Source: Alkalihalobacillus sp. CinArs1 (GTDB taxonomy: Bacteria > Bacillota > Bacilli > Bacillales > Guptibacillaceae). From it: a stretch of 54,962 nucleotides of DNA. Shown in pieces: positions 1 to 8,876 of this stretch. The stretch is taken from NCBI RefSeq assembly GCF_947387515.1, contig NZ_CANDOB010000007.1:1-54962 (forward strand), in the 5' to 3' direction. Under the pieces are notes generated by a model. The model had not been told where the DNA came from. It did not search any database and saw only the letters and a list, made by a program, of their open reading frames with translations. Made by a program: the position numbers and the translations under genes. Position 1 is the stretch's first letter, and the number at the start of each line of letters is the position of its first letter.

Positions 1-75
1 TGGTGACCCGTACGGGATTCGAACCCGTGTTACCGCCGTGAAAGGGCGGTGTCTTAACCGCTTGACCAACGGGCC
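1..75 (-). tRNA. tRNA-Glu (UUC)
   Basis: Read on the minus strand the gene has a 7-bp acceptor stem (GGCCCGT/ACGGGTC), a T-loop GTTCGAATC, the anticodon TTC and an encoded CCA end at 1-3. It is the last of a three-tRNA minus-strand unit (Asn-Ser-Glu) with only 7 bases to the tRNA-Ser. Confidence 0.97.
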
Positions 76-82
76 ATAAAAA

Positions 83-173
83 TGGCGGAGAAGGAGGGAT
101 TTGAACCCTCGCGCCGCTCACGCGACCTACACCCTTAGCAGGGGCGCCCCTTCAGCCACTTGGGTACTTCTCC
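83..173 (-). tRNA. tRNA-Ser (GCU)
   Basis: A class II tRNA of 91 nt with acceptor GGAGAAG/CTTCTCC, anticodon GCT, a long variable arm and encoded CCA at 83-85. It lies between the tRNA-Asn and tRNA-Glu genes in the same transcript. Confidence 0.96.
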
Positions 174-176
174 GTT

Positions 177-251
177 TGGCTCCACAGGTAGGATTCGAAC
201 CTACGACCGATCGGTTAACAGCCGATAGCTCTACCACTGAGCTACTGTGGA
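177..251 (-). tRNA. tRNA-Asn (GUU)
   Basis: Acceptor TCCACAG/CTGTGGA, anticodon GTT, canonical T-loop and encoded CCA at 177-179. First gene of the Asn-Ser-Glu unit; the promoter lies about 45 bases upstream. Confidence 0.96.
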
Positions 252-296
252 ATAATATGTTGTTTGTTGTTGCCGTCGTTATCGGCGACATTTAAT

Positions 297-325
297 ATAA
301 TAACCCATCCAGAAAGCAAAGTCAA
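297..325 (-). promoter_or_regulatory. SigA-type promoter of the Asn-Ser-Glu tRNA unit
   Basis: On the minus strand TTGACT (320-325) is followed after exactly 17 bases by TATTAT (297-302). Position and quality fit a strong vegetative promoter for the three tRNAs. The remaining bases between the tRNAs and sprT hold nothing else I recognise. Confidence 0.7.
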
Positions 326-436
326 CACATTCTCAAAAGTTTTTTTGGCTGTTTTTGAGAAGCTAATGATGCGTTTCGGACAAGTCTCTCAAAGAGACTA
401 TATTAATTTAACACATAGCTTTTACACCGTCAATAA

Positions 437-895
437 TTAATTAGAAGAAGTTAATAAGAGTTTCCCCCTGCATTTCCCACAGACAAACCTCGCCGTATCT
501 ATTCTCCTTTTTCGTTTGTAGGAGGTCTTGCAATTCGAACATTGATAGATGTGTTTGATTTTCTCCGTACGCCTTTGGCCAGGAACAGCCTGACAGTATC
601 TCGAGCCGCCTACACGATTCAGGAGTGCTTTGAAATCTCGATCCTTATGTTTGTATCCTTTCCCTTGAAGGTGAAGGTGGTAATGACAGAGCTCATGCTT
701 GATGATACCGATCAGCTCATCAAAACCGTACTCCTCATAATGCTTAGGGTTGAATTCGAGATTATGAGATCTTAATAAATACCGACCGCCCGTTGTTCGT
801 AAACGTGGATTAAACGTTGCTTCGTGAAGGAAAGGCAATCCGAATGATTCAAGTGATGTTTTTTCTACCATTAGCTGCAGGCTTTTGTTATCCAT
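437..895 (-). CDS. sprT: SprT-like zinc metalloprotease-fold protein
   Basis: This 152-residue protein belongs to the SprT family (B. subtilis YdcK, about 150 aa), small zinc-metallopeptidase-fold proteins of uncertain cellular role. The zinc-binding HELCH motif lies at residues 67-71, and a C-terminal zinc ribbon is built from C119/C122 and C139/C142. The reading frame extends 26 codons further upstream, but the start is set at 895 because GGAGGGG lies 5 bases before this ATG and the length then matches the family. It diverges from cmpA, and its position between tex and a tRNA unit is as in B. subtilis. Family assignment is firm; substrate unknown. Confidence 0.9.
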   Translation of the reverse strand: MDNKSLQLMVEKTSLESFGLPFLHEATFNPRLRTTGGRYLLRSHNLEFNPKHYEEYGFDELIGIIKHELCHYHLHLQGKGYKHKDRDFKALLNRVGGSRYCQAVPGQRRTEKIKHIYQCSNCKTSYKRKRRIDTARFVCGKCRGKLLLTSSN

Positions 896-996
896 AAACG
901 CCCCTCCTGTGATTCGAACACTTACAAGCAGTATTTCATAAACTAATTTACAGCATCTTATCAAATGTGTCACGAGATTAAAAGGAGGAGATCCTG

Positions 997-1110
997 ATGC
1001 CTGTCTGGTTTAAGAGACAGCTTCAACAGGCTTATTTACAGAAAGACCGCTACCAAATCAAATTGTTAAATCAGTGCTGGTTTTTCTACAAAAGAAAACA
1101 CCGCCCCTAA
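997..1110 (+). CDS. cmpA: cortex morphogenetic protein CmpA (37 aa)
   Basis: A 37-codon ORF, divergent from sprT and convergent with tex, begins after an excellent ribosome binding site (AAAGGAGGAG, 6-7 bases before ATG). The product starts MPVWFKRQL and contains QIKLLNQCW, which I recognise as B. subtilis CmpA (also 37 aa, same place between ydcI/tex and ydcK/sprT). In B. subtilis CmpA acts in the mother cell with ClpXP to degrade SpoIVA when spore envelope assembly goes wrong, and is SigE-dependent. I see no convincing SigE promoter in the roughly 100 bases upstream. Too short for most ORF callers, hence easily missed. It implies a spore former. Confidence 0.92.
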   Translation: MPVWFKRQLQQAYLQKDRYQIKLLNQCWFFYKRKHRP

Positions 1111-1119
1111 GGGCAGTGC

Positions 1120-3294
1120 TTATGATGGTTGTAACATTGTAAGAGCGATTCTTTCCTTTTGAAGATCGACACTGTCTACCCAGACAGTCACAACCTGACC
1201 GACGTGCACGATATCCATCGGGTTTTTAACGTAGCGGTTTGATAACTTTGAGATGTGCACGAGTCCATCTTGTTTGACACCGACGTCGACGAACGCGCCA
1301 AAATCAACGACATTCCGTACCGTACCTTCTAACTCCATTCCTTTTTCAAGGTCTTCCATTTTTAAGACGTCCGTTTTCAATAGTGGTTTTGCAAGTTCAT
1401 CACGAGGATCTCTTCCAGGCTTTTGAAGTGATTTAATGATGTCTTTTAAAGTAGGCTCACCAATTTCAAGAGCCTGTGCTGTTTCTTTAATCGAAAGGGT
1501 GGAAAGTGCTTGAACAAGTTTATCTGAACCAATGTCATTTGGGTCACACCCGATTTGGACAAGCAATGCTTTCGTCACATCATAGCTTTCAGGATGAATC
1601 TCTGTTTGATCAAGTGGTTGCTTTCCTTCCATTATTCGTAGGAAACCAATACACTGCTCATAGGTTTTCGCTCCAAGCCTCGGAACCTTCTTCAACTGAA
1701 CGCGGCTTGTGAACTTCCCTTCTTCCTCTCTTCTTTTCACAATATTACTTGCGACCGATTTAGAAAGTCCGGCAACATATTGGAGGAGAGACACAGAAGC
1801 AGTGTTCACGTTCACGCCTACCTGGTTTACTGCTGTTTCTACTACGAACGTCAGTTGATCATTCAGCTTCTTTTGTGAAACATCGTGTTGGTATTGGCCA
1901 ACACCTACTGACTTGGGATCAATTTTCACTAATTCCGCTAGTGGATCTTGAACGCGCCTTGCGATCGAAACAGCTGAGCGCTCTTCTACTTGAAGGGAAG
2001 GAAACTCCTCTCTTGCAAGATCTGATGCAGAGTACACACTCGCTCCAGCTTCATTGGCGATTAAGTACACGACTTCATCATCTACTTCTTTAATAACCTC
2101 TGCAACGAACTGCTCCGACTCTCTTGAGGCCGTACCATTTCCAATTGCGATCATCTCAATATCGAATTCTTTAATCAGCTTTTTGACGATTTCTTTCGAT
2201 TTTTCAATCTCTGATCGAGGTGGAGTTGGATAAATAACAGAAACATGGAGCATCTTCCCTGTATCATCAACGACTGCAAGTTTACAACCTGTTCGATAAG
2301 CCGGATCTAATCCAAGTACTCGCTTTCCTTTTAGAGGCGGCTGAAGCAATAGATGCTTTAAGTTTTCTGAGAAGATATGTATCGCTTGGTCTTCTGCCAC
2401 TTCTGTAAGTTCCTTACGAATTTCTCTTTCTACGGAAGGCTGAATCAAACGTTTATACGCATCTTCAATTGTTTCTTCTAATATAGAAACACTTTCGCTC
2501 TCTTGACGAATTAGTTTTTTACGTAGGTATTCAAAGATTGTGTCAGTAGGTGAAGCGACCGAAGCCTTTATGACACCTTCTTTCTCTCCTCTGTTGATGG
2601 CGAGCACACGGTGAGGAACAATCTTTGCGATTCCTTCCTGGTAATCGTAGTACATTTCAAAGATTTTCTTAGGGTCATCTTCCTCAGACTTCACTTTTGT
2701 TTGAAGCGTCCCGTTTTGAAATGTTTTCGCTCTGATCCACTTTCTCGCTTCCGCATCATCAGAAATCCATTCTGCGATGATGTCTTTTGCACCTTGAAGC
2801 GCATCTTCTATTGTCGCCACTTCATTTTCCTCAGAGATAAACGTTGCAGCTTTTTCTTCTGGATTACCTTTTCCATCATTCAATAACCATTCCGCTAAAG
2901 GCTCTAATCCTTTTTCTTTTGCAACAGTAGCTCGTGTACGCTTCTTTTGTTTGTACGGACGATAAAGGTCTTCGACTTCCTGAAGTTTTGCTGCTTTTAC
3001 TAACTTACCTTTCAACTCATCTGTTAGCTTGCCTTGTTCTTCAATAAGACGAATGACTTCTTCTTTTCGGTTTTCGAGGTTTTGGAGATATGTCCAAGAC
3101 TCTTGAATCTCTCTTAACTCAACCTCATCAAGACCACCCGTGAGTTCTTTTCTGTATCTCGCGATGAACGGAACAGTGTTTCCATCATCTAAAAGTGTGA
3201 TGACTTGACGTACACGCTCCTCTGATATCTTCAGCTTTTGTCCTACTTTATTAAAAAGTTCCGGTTGTTTTTCTGCGGTAATTCCCAAATCCAT
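1120..3294 (-). CDS. tex: Tex family RNA-binding protein (S1 domain)
   Basis: The 724-residue product is a full-length Tex protein (B. subtilis YdcI). In order it has the N-terminal Tex helical region, a central YqgF/RNase H-like domain (around 330-430, beginning near LGLDPAYRTG), a helix-hairpin-helix region (about 490-560) and a C-terminal S1 domain (about 648-717, GMELEGTVRNVVDFGAF). Tex binds nucleic acid and has been tied to transcription. Start: the ATG at 3294 sits only 1-2 bases after AGGAGG, so the in-frame TTG at 3288, 7 bases from that site, may be the true start. A terminator between rsbX and tex suggests it is transcribed separately from the SigB operon or by read-through. Confidence 0.93.
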   Translation of the reverse strand: MDLGITAEKQPELFNKVGQKLKISEERVRQVITLLDDGNTVPFIARYRKELTGGLDEVELREIQESWTYLQNLENRKEEVIRLIEEQGKLTDELKGKLVKAAKLQEVEDLYRPYKQKKRTRATVAKEKGLEPLAEWLLNDGKGNPEEKAATFISEENEVATIEDALQGAKDIIAEWISDDAEARKWIRAKTFQNGTLQTKVKSEEDDPKKIFEMYYDYQEGIAKIVPHRVLAINRGEKEGVIKASVASPTDTIFEYLRKKLIRQESESVSILEETIEDAYKRLIQPSVEREIRKELTEVAEDQAIHIFSENLKHLLLQPPLKGKRVLGLDPAYRTGCKLAVVDDTGKMLHVSVIYPTPPRSEIEKSKEIVKKLIKEFDIEMIAIGNGTASRESEQFVAEVIKEVDDEVVYLIANEAGASVYSASDLAREEFPSLQVEERSAVSIARRVQDPLAELVKIDPKSVGVGQYQHDVSQKKLNDQLTFVVETAVNQVGVNVNTASVSLLQYVAGLSKSVASNIVKRREEEGKFTSRVQLKKVPRLGAKTYEQCIGFLRIMEGKQPLDQTEIHPESYDVTKALLVQIGCDPNDIGSDKLVQALSTLSIKETAQALEIGEPTLKDIIKSLQKPGRDPRDELAKPLLKTDVLKMEDLEKGMELEGTVRNVVDFGAFVDVGVKQDGLVHISKLSNRYVKNPMDIVHVGQVVTVWVDSVDLQKERIALTMLQPS

Positions 3295-3361
3295 TCCTCC
3301 TTATCAAAAACATAGTAGTATAAGTTTACAGGAATAGACCCTTTGATAAAAGTCTATCCAA

Positions 3362-3393
3362 AATAAAAAAGCCTTCCATCGTTACGGAAGAAC
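3362..3393 (-). terminator. Rho-independent terminator of the SigB operon
   Basis: On the minus strand CTTCC and GGAAG pair around an 8-base loop and are followed by TTTTTTATTTT. It lies immediately after rsbX, separating the SigB operon from tex. Confidence 0.75.
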
Positions 3394-3399
3394 TTTTAT

Positions 3400-4002
3400 T
3401 TAGACAGGTTTGCCTACGAGTAATGTCACGTCATCATTCGTAGGGGGTAATGCATTTGTTAAGTGGCGGAAGGACTCTTCCACTGTGTCAAACTTCGCAA
3501 TCATCGCATGGTTTCTTGAACTGATTTGAACGCCATCAGAAAACGTAACGAAAGAAGAACCTTTAGGGTATTCTATTGTTTGGACTTTCACTTTTTGAAG
3601 CTTTCCTGAAAGATAGCCTGAATAGGATATCGGGCGAATAACGCGACCATCAGGGTGGAAAACAATCAAGTTGATGTTACCGATGCCGCTGAACTCCATT
3701 TGTCGTGTTTGAAGATTCAACTTAAATACTGATAACACACATCCTCTTTTTCCTCTCATCTCTTCATTCGCGAGCTTCATCAATGTCTCTACATCTTTAT
3801 CCTGATGTTCTTTAACGACGTTAATAGCGGCGAGCGACGAATCTCTTGCTAGATCGCCGCTTCCAAGTCCATCAGCTACTGCACAGATGAAATGCTCTTC
3901 CGTTTCTTCCACGAAGTAGCTATCTCCACACATCTGATTGCCATCTTTCGGCTTTTGATATGCTGCAACAGTCAACTGGTCAAATTCGTGTTGTTCAAAC
4001 AT
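3400..4002 (-). CDS. rsbX: RsbX, phosphoserine phosphatase, feedback regulator of SigB
   Basis: A 200-residue PP2C-type phosphatase (B. subtilis RsbX 199 aa) with the metal-binding ADGLGSGD motif around residues 40-47 and a C-terminal NDDVTLLV motif. RsbX dephosphorylates RsbS and RsbR, resetting the stressosome after stress. It is last in the operon; its ATG is 2 bases past the sigB stop, with GGAGG inside the sigB 3' end, so translation is probably coupled. Confidence 0.96.
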   Translation of the reverse strand: MFEQHEFDQLTVAAYQKPKDGNQMCGDSYFVEETEEHFICAVADGLGSGDLARDSSLAAINVVKEHQDKDVETLMKLANEEMRGKRGCVLSVFKLNLQTRQMEFSGIGNINLIVFHPDGRVIRPISYSGYLSGKLQKVKVQTIEYPKGSSFVTFSDGVQISSRNHAMIAKFDTVEESFRHLTNALPPTNDDVTLLVGKPV

Positions 4003-4004
4003 AT

Positions 4005-4799
4005 CTAAAAGGCCTCCGTAGGTTCAATACGAATTGCCTGCCTCAGCTTTTCTAGAGCCCTACGCTGTAATCGAGAAACATGCATTTGGGAGATGCCTAA
4101 TTTTTCGCCGGTTTCTTTCTGGCTCATGTTCTCGAAATACGTACAGTTTAATATTTCTTGCTCTCGCTCGCTCAATACAGCAAACGCCTTTTTAAGAACC
4201 ATTTGCTGGTCAACAAGATCAAAGCCTTGCTCTTGGTCTCCAACCAAATCGAGGAGTGTAACTGTACTGCCTTCTTGATCTGCCTCGATCGAACTGTCAA
4301 CAGACAATGCTTGGTAGCTTTTGCCCATTTCCATCGTTTCAAGTACTTCTTCTTCAGATACATTTAGGTATTCAGCCAACTCATCTACTTTTGGCGAACG
4401 TTGCAATTCGTTTGTAAGGTCCTCTACAGCTTTCTTAATGCGCGGGCCAAGCTCTTTAATTCTTCTCGGAACATGTACACTCCAAGTTTTATCACGAATG
4501 AATCGCTTGATCTCCCCAACGATTGTTGGGACTGCGAACGACTCAAAACTTCTTCCGAAAGAAGGATCAAAACGTCGAAGTGCTGCTAGCAATCCGATCA
4601 TGCCCACTTGAGATAGATCGTCATGAATGCTTTTCCCTTTTGAGAACTTTCGTGCCAGTGATTGAACTAAATCTTCGTACCGTTCGACTAATTTAAGCTG
4701 AACCTCTTCATTCGTCGGGTCATTTTGATATTGTTCAATCCATTCGTATACTTCATTTTTGTTGTCTTTATTTTGGGGTTGATGAGATTGTGCTGGCAT
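4005..4799 (-). CDS. sigB: RNA polymerase sigma factor SigB (general stress)
   Basis: The 264-residue protein has sigma-70 regions 2 (DLSQVGMIGLLAALRRFD), 3 and 4 (LSEREQEIL... with the HTH ISQMHVSRLQRRALEKLR), and the B/F/G-type linker with VHVPRR. It directs transcription of the general stress regulon. It overlaps rsbW by 32 bases, with its ribosome binding site GGGGTGG inside rsbW. Order rsbV-rsbW-sigB-rsbX is the canonical partner-switch arrangement: RsbW holds SigB inactive until dephosphorylated RsbV takes RsbW away. Confidence 0.98.
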   Translation of the reverse strand: MPAQSHQPQNKDNKNEVYEWIEQYQNDPTNEEVQLKLVERYEDLVQSLARKFSKGKSIHDDLSQVGMIGLLAALRRFDPSFGRSFESFAVPTIVGEIKRFIRDKTWSVHVPRRIKELGPRIKKAVEDLTNELQRSPKVDELAEYLNVSEEEVLETMEMGKSYQALSVDSSIEADQEGSTVTLLDLVGDQEQGFDLVDQQMVLKKAFAVLSEREQEILNCTYFENMSQKETGEKLGISQMHVSRLQRRALEKLRQAIRIEPTEAF

Positions 4800-5250
4800 C
4801 TACTTCCACCCCATCTCTGTGGAGGAACTTCGTCATCATGACAACAACCCCATCCTCTCCACTGATTTCCACTTTGTCCATCAGCGATTCTATAAGAAAG
4901 AGCCCTAATCCTCCTTCACTGAGTTGGTCAATGGATTTCTCACTATCAACAGGTCCGAGCTTCTCTGAGACCTTAGAGTAATCAAAACTTTGTCCACGAT
5001 CTAGAACCATCATTTCAAGTCGGTCTTCGTAAATTCCATAACCGATCGTGATCTGTCCTTTTTCGTCTTCTTTATAAGCGTGATTAACAGCATTCGTACA
5101 TGCTTCTGATAACGCAATTTTGATATCTTCGATTTCATCATAAGAGTAGCCCATTCGGTTCGCGATACCCGATACTGTTAATCGAGCTACACCTACGAAC
5201 TCAGCCTGAGCTGGTATTTTCATTTCAACAAAATCAGAAATATTGATCAC
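4768..5250 (-). CDS. rsbW: RsbW, anti-SigB factor and serine kinase
   Basis: A 160-residue GHKL-type kinase, the same length as B. subtilis RsbW, with the N box around ALSEACTNAVNHAY (residues 47-60) and a G box GGLGLFL. It binds SigB and phosphorylates RsbV on Ser57. Start is GTG at 5250, overlapping the rsbV stop by four bases (GTGA) behind a GGGGGG site. The 3' end overlaps sigB by 32 bases, consistent with stoichiometric coupled translation. Confidence 0.97.
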   Translation of the reverse strand: MINISDFVEMKIPAQAEFVGVARLTVSGIANRMGYSYDEIEDIKIALSEACTNAVNHAYKEDEKGQITIGYGIYEDRLEMMVLDRGQSFDYSKVSEKLGPVDSEKSIDQLSEGGLGLFLIESLMDKVEISGEDGVVVMMTKFLHRDGVEVDASTISSTPK

Positions 5251-5576
5251 TTTGATCCCCCCTTTACGTCTTCGATATCAATCACTTCATCAAGCCCTGT
5301 GATTTCAAAAAGACGCTGAACTCTAGATGTCATACCACGAAGTTTCAGAGTACTACCGTGTTCTTTGGAGGATTTAAGTGCACCGACGAAAACGCCAAGC
5401 CCTGTACTGTCCATATAATTAACATCACCAAGGTGAACGAGTGTTTCATGACTTTCCTTGCCTGTTAACGGAAGCAAAGCTTCTCGCAGTTGGGGTGCAG
5501 TATATGCATCAACTTCTCCTGCAATATATAAATGATGTGTATTTCCTTGATCTTCTTGTTTGATCTGCAAATTCAT
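5247..5576 (-). CDS. rsbV: RsbV, anti-anti-sigma factor
   Basis: A 109-residue single STAS-domain protein, identical in length to the B. subtilis protein. The phospho-acceptor serine is Ser57 in the YMDSTGLG motif. Unphosphorylated RsbV binds RsbW and frees SigB. A clean GGGGGAAATGTT site precedes the ATG, and a SigB-type promoter lies in the 82-base gap upstream, so rsbV-rsbW-sigB-rsbX can be autoamplified. Confidence 0.97.
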   Translation of the reverse strand: MNLQIKQEDQGNTHHLYIAGEVDAYTAPQLREALLPLTGKESHETLVHLGDVNYMDSTGLGVFVGALKSSKEHGSTLKLRGMTSRVQRLFEITGLDEVIDIEDVKGGSK

Positions 5577-5638
5577 AACATTTCCCCCTTATAGGTCGTT
5601 ACATAATGATATTTTCACGAAATGAATACTAATGTCTT

Positions 5639-5664
5639 ATTCCACGTCTGAGAGAAATCTAAAC
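5639..5664 (-). promoter_or_regulatory. internal SigB-dependent promoter upstream of rsbV
   Basis: On the minus strand GTTTAG (5659-5664) is followed after 14 bases by TGGAAT (5639-5644), against the SigB consensus GTTTAA-N12-15-GGGTAT (5 of 6 and 4 of 6). The -35 element includes the rsbU stop codon. B. subtilis has its autoregulatory SigB promoter at the same place. Confidence 0.7.
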
Positions 5665-6669
5665 CTTTCTTCTCAAAATTAACAATGTAAAATCATCTCG
5701 TAGTTCAAATTCTTGCAGTCGCTCAAGTTCTTTATAAACAGAATCCACGATTTCTTGCGCAGAGAGGTGAATGTATTTCCGTATCATAGCGACGATTTCA
5801 TCACGTTCGATGAATCCTCGGCTCGACCGACATTCCGTTACACCATCCGAGAGCATGATAACCATATCGTTCCCATTTAGTACGCGCTGATATTCTCGAT
5901 AAGAGGTTTTCTTTGAGACCCCTAGTACAAGACCCTTTGTGAAGAGTTCCTCGAATTGATCTTTTTCCGAGTCGTAAAAAAAGCCCGGTTCATGACCGGC
6001 GCCTGCATAATAAAATGAATGAACCCTTGAATCATACAAACCATAAAACATTGTGATAAACATATTGGGATCAACATTTTGTTCGACAACTCGGTTCAAA
6101 TTCTCTAGCACGGCACCAGGCTGCATCCGTTGCTCAGGGGCACTGTCCATGGCGTATTTAATCATACTCATACAAAGTGCAGCTGGAATTCCCTTACCTA
6201 TGATGTCCGCAATCGCAACACTCACGCAATCGTTCTCATCCTGCACAAAGTGATAATAATCACCGTTCATCTTTTTGGCAGGCTTGCTGATCGCTCCGAT
6301 ATCTAGGCTATCGACTTCTGGTTTTTTTCCAGCCAAAAGGGTCTGCTGCATGTTAGCAGCAACTTCTATCTCTGATTCAAGTTGCTGCTGTCTATTTCGA
6401 AGGCTTTGATGTTCGCGGTATGCAAACCCATAGCCAATCATCATTTCTAGAAGAAAATCATACGAGTTCTTAAGAGGCTCAGGTAAATCAGGAAAGAGCT
6501 CTTCTAGGACACTGACATGAAGACTAACCGCTTCTTCAGGAGAAATCTGCTGCTCAATCATTTTTCTACTGAACTGTTGTCCCTTATAGAGCGTCTGTTC
6601 TGATTGTTCTTCCAAATAATTTTCTAATATAGATTTGTATTTTTCATACTGAAGATCTCGGTCGTCCAT
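5659..6669 (-). CDS. rsbU: RsbU, PP2C phosphatase acting on RsbV-P
   Basis: The 336-residue product (B. subtilis 335 aa) has an N-terminal helical RsbT-binding domain (about 1-90), a linker with EVAANMQQTLL, and a PP2C/SpoIIE phosphatase domain with GDYYHF, IADIIGKGIPAAL and GHEPGFF, ending in the ELRDDFTLL metal-binding motif. When RsbT is released from the stressosome it activates RsbU, which dephosphorylates RsbV. AAGGAGG precedes the ATG. Confidence 0.97.
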   Translation of the reverse strand: MDDRDLQYEKYKSILENYLEEQSEQTLYKGQQFSRKMIEQQISPEEAVSLHVSVLEELFPDLPEPLKNSYDFLLEMMIGYGFAYREHQSLRNRQQQLESEIEVAANMQQTLLAGKKPEVDSLDIGAISKPAKKMNGDYYHFVQDENDCVSVAIADIIGKGIPAALCMSMIKYAMDSAPEQRMQPGAVLENLNRVVEQNVDPNMFITMFYGLYDSRVHSFYYAGAGHEPGFFYDSEKDQFEELFTKGLVLGVSKKTSYREYQRVLNGNDMVIMLSDGVTECRSSRGFIERDEIVAMIRKYIHLSAQEIVDSVYKELERLQEFELRDDFTLLILRRKV

Positions 6670-6684
6670 TCTTGTCTATCCTCC

Positions 6685-7086
6685 TTAACGGAGCCATTTT
6701 ATCGCTGTAATAGTTGTACCTTCATTTTCTTTTGAATCGATTGTAAATTCATCCATGAGTCGTTTCACACCTGGAAGACCTGCTCCGAGACCTCCAGAAG
6801 TCGTAAAACCGTCTTCCATAACTCTTCTAATATCTTTTATACCAGGACCAGAATCAGCAGCTATTATTTTCAAGCCTACTTTACTCCCAGTCTCTGTCCG
6901 TTCAATTGATACTTCACCTTTACCGGCATAGAGATAAATGTTACGGGCGAGTTCTGAGATTGCAGTAGTGATTCTAGCTTGATCCACTGTACCAAACCCC
7001 AGTTCTTTAGCAATGTTTCTACCCGATTGTCTCGCTTTAACGATATCCCACTCGTTTCGGACTTCCACACAGGATTGGATATTCAT
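6685..7086 (-). CDS. rsbT: RsbT, switch kinase of the stressosome
   Basis: A 133-residue GHKL kinase, exactly the length of B. subtilis RsbT. The ATP-binding motifs ELARNIYLYA (N box), DSGPGI and GGLGAGLPG are present. RsbT is held by the RsbR/RsbS stressosome, phosphorylates them under stress, then leaves to activate RsbU. It starts 3 bases after rsbS and is preceded by GGGGGG. Confidence 0.97.
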   Translation of the reverse strand: MNIQSCVEVRNEWDIVKARQSGRNIAKELGFGTVDQARITTAISELARNIYLYAGKGEVSIERTETGSKVGLKIIAADSGPGIKDIRRVMEDGFTTSGGLGAGLPGVKRLMDEFTIDSKENEGTTITAIKWLR

Positions 7087-7089
7087 TGC

Positions 7090-7446
7090 TTATCCCCCCA
7101 ATTCCTGTTGTAATTTCTCTAACCCCTGTTCTAAATCTAATGCTGTAGGGACATTTTTCATCATGATACCTAGGTCGATCAGAGTAATTGCAACGGCAGG
7201 TTGAATGCCCGTCAATACAACTCTAGCCCCCATTAAATTGGACATACGTACGACATCGCCAAGTACTTTTGCAATGAAGGAGTCAATCATATCAACAGAT
7301 GTCAGATCAATGACAACCCCCTTTGCTCCTGTTTCATGAATTTTTTCGAGCAAATCTTCTTGGAATTGCAGGGCGGTCTTATCATCCAAGTCAACTTGAA
7401 TTGTTATTAATAGATATTCATTGAGTTTTAAAATAGGAATTCGCAC
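7090..7446 (-). CDS. rsbS: RsbS, stressosome scaffold STAS protein
   Basis: A 118-residue single STAS protein. Ser56 in the MIDSFIAK motif corresponds to the RsbT-phosphorylated serine (Ser59 in B. subtilis). RsbS forms the core of the stressosome with RsbR-type proteins and sequesters RsbT. Translation starts at GTG with AGGGGGG 7 bases upstream, 12 bases after rsbR. Confidence 0.96.
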   Translation of the reverse strand: MRIPILKLNEYLLITIQVDLDDKTALQFQEDLLEKIHETGAKGVVIDLTSVDMIDSFIAKVLGDVVRMSNLMGARVVLTGIQPAVAITLIDLGIMMKNVPTALDLEQGLEKLQQELGG

Positions 7447-7458
7447 TGTATTTCCCCC

Positions 7459-8283
7459 CTATTCATCAAGGTCGATCATTTGTCGTTTTGTCATTTCTAA
7501 TGCCGTTTTCATACCTTTGAATAAGGTACTCTTTGTCGGAAACTGTCCTAGATCTATACCTAAATTAACAATTGTTTGTGCAATCTCTGGTCTGATACCA
7601 ACGAGGATACACTGAGCTCCTACAAGTCGCACTGCTTCTGCAGCCTGTATAATATGATGAGCCACCATCGTATCGACAACCGGAACACCCGTGATGTCGA
7701 TCAACACGACTTGAGAGCGGTGCTTGATCACGCCGGTCAATAGGTTTTCCATAATTAACTTGGCTCTCTCTGTATCGATTGTTCCAATCAGTGGCATCAC
7801 ACTGATATTCTCAAAAACAGGGATCAACGGAGCCGATAATTCCTGAAGAGCTACTTTCTGAATCGAAACCGTGTTCTCCCAGTTTTTTGCGCTCTCGTTT
7901 ATCAATTGGTTGATGATCGGATCGATCCATCGGTCGATTTCGTCATACATATTGAAGACTTTTTCATTCGAATGATCCGCATCGAGCAGGACTGCTAAGA
8001 TAATTCTGCGGAATGTTTGAAGACCTTGTGTGATGTAACTCAGTCTCCAGCCAACCTTTAATAATCTCTCAGCAAACTCTGTCATCCGTTCAGTGGGTTT
8101 ATGAACATTTTGTTCGATGTGTGTATAAATAATCTCAAAAAGTTCCTTATTTGTATCTTCATAAGTTGCGTCTGTAATCGACTGCAGCCTATGATCTTCA
8201 CGTACTCGGTCCATCTCATCCATCCACATGGTATAGATGCGCTGGCGACTTTCGTTCAAAATCTGAATAATTAGCTTGTCCAT
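7459..8283 (-). CDS. rsbR: RsbR (RsbRA-type), stressosome sensor/co-antagonist
   Basis: With the start set at the ATG at 8283 (GGGAGGAG 4 bases before) the protein has 274 residues, exactly as B. subtilis RsbRA; the frame runs 7 codons further upstream without a good site. The N-terminal 130 residues are the non-heme globin sensor domain, followed by a helical linker and a STAS domain (about 150-265). Both RsbT phosphorylation sites are conserved at the same numbers: Thr171 (IDTERAK) and Thr205 (VVDTMVAHH). This matters for comparison with the STAS protein at 14743-15492, which has Glu at both. Confidence 0.96.
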   Translation of the reverse strand: MDKLIIQILNESRQRIYTMWMDEMDRVREDHRLQSITDATYEDTNKELFEIIYTHIEQNVHKPTERMTEFAERLLKVGWRLSYITQGLQTFRRIILAVLLDADHSNEKVFNMYDEIDRWIDPIINQLINESAKNWENTVSIQKVALQELSAPLIPVFENISVMPLIGTIDTERAKLIMENLLTGVIKHRSQVVLIDITGVPVVDTMVAHHIIQAAEAVRLVGAQCILVGIRPEIAQTIVNLGIDLGQFPTKSTLFKGMKTALEMTKRQMIDLDE

Positions 8284-8473
8284 GGTGCTCCTCCCTACAA
8301 TCAACGTGCTTACCTTCTATCTTCTCATTACGAGTAACGACTCGCAATAAATATACTTACCGAATATGCACCTATTTCATCACTTTTATCTTAACACACT
8401 TTTCGACAGAGCTAGAAAATTCCCTTCTTTAATAAACATGAAAAGTTTTACAGCTTAATAATAGGGAAGATAA

Positions 8474-8500
8474 ACAAAAAAAACTGCTCTTAGAGCAGCT
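8474..8500 (-). terminator. Rho-independent terminator after ndoA
   Basis: On the minus strand CTGCTC-TAA-GAGCAG is followed by TTTTTTTTGTTT. It ends the alr-side transcripts and insulates rsbR, so the SigB operon must have its own promoter between 8284 and 8473; I see no high-quality SigA match there. Confidence 0.85.
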
Positions 8501-8521
8501 TCGTTTGCGAATATCAAATTG

Positions 8522-8872
8522 TTAAAAATCAATAAGCCCAAGGCTGATCTGCAGGGCTTCTTGCACCCGCTGCATCATACCCTCATCAAGGTGAGTGATT
8601 TTATCAGTTAAACGCTGTTTATCAATCGTGCGTATTTGTTCTAATAAAATAACCGAATCACGTTCAAATCCGTACCGTTTGGCATCGATCTCTACATGCG
8701 TAGGGAGCTTTGCCTTTTGAATTTGTGCAGTAATTGCGGCAACGATGACAGTTGGACTAAAACGATTCCCGATGTCGTTCTGAATGATTAGGACAGGACG
8801 TACTCCTCCCTGTTCAGAACCAACAACAGGAGAAAGGTCAGCAAAATACACGTCACCTCGTTTGACAATCAA
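8522..8872 (-). CDS. ndoA: EndoA/MazF-type endoribonuclease toxin
   Basis: The 116-residue protein is nearly identical in motif content to B. subtilis EndoA (116 aa): [15 protein letters not shown] at the start, [29 protein letters not shown], and [13 protein letters not shown]. It cleaves mRNA at U-ACAU-type sites and is neutralised by the antitoxin encoded just upstream (4-base gap). Confidence 0.97.
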   Translation of the reverse strand: MIVKRGDVYFADLSPVVGSEQGGVRPVLIIQNDIGNRFSPTVIVAAITAQIQKAKLPTHVEIDAKRYGFERDSVILLEQIRTIDKQRLTDKITHLDEGMMQRVQEALQISLGLIDF

Positions 8873-8876
8873 GCCG

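Noticed and set aside
542-775. 77-codon plus-strand ORF
   Set aside because: Antisense shadow of sprT, whose zinc motifs are complete.
2611-2886. 91-codon plus-strand ORF
   Set aside because: Antisense shadow of tex with Phe/Cys-rich composition and no ribosome binding site.
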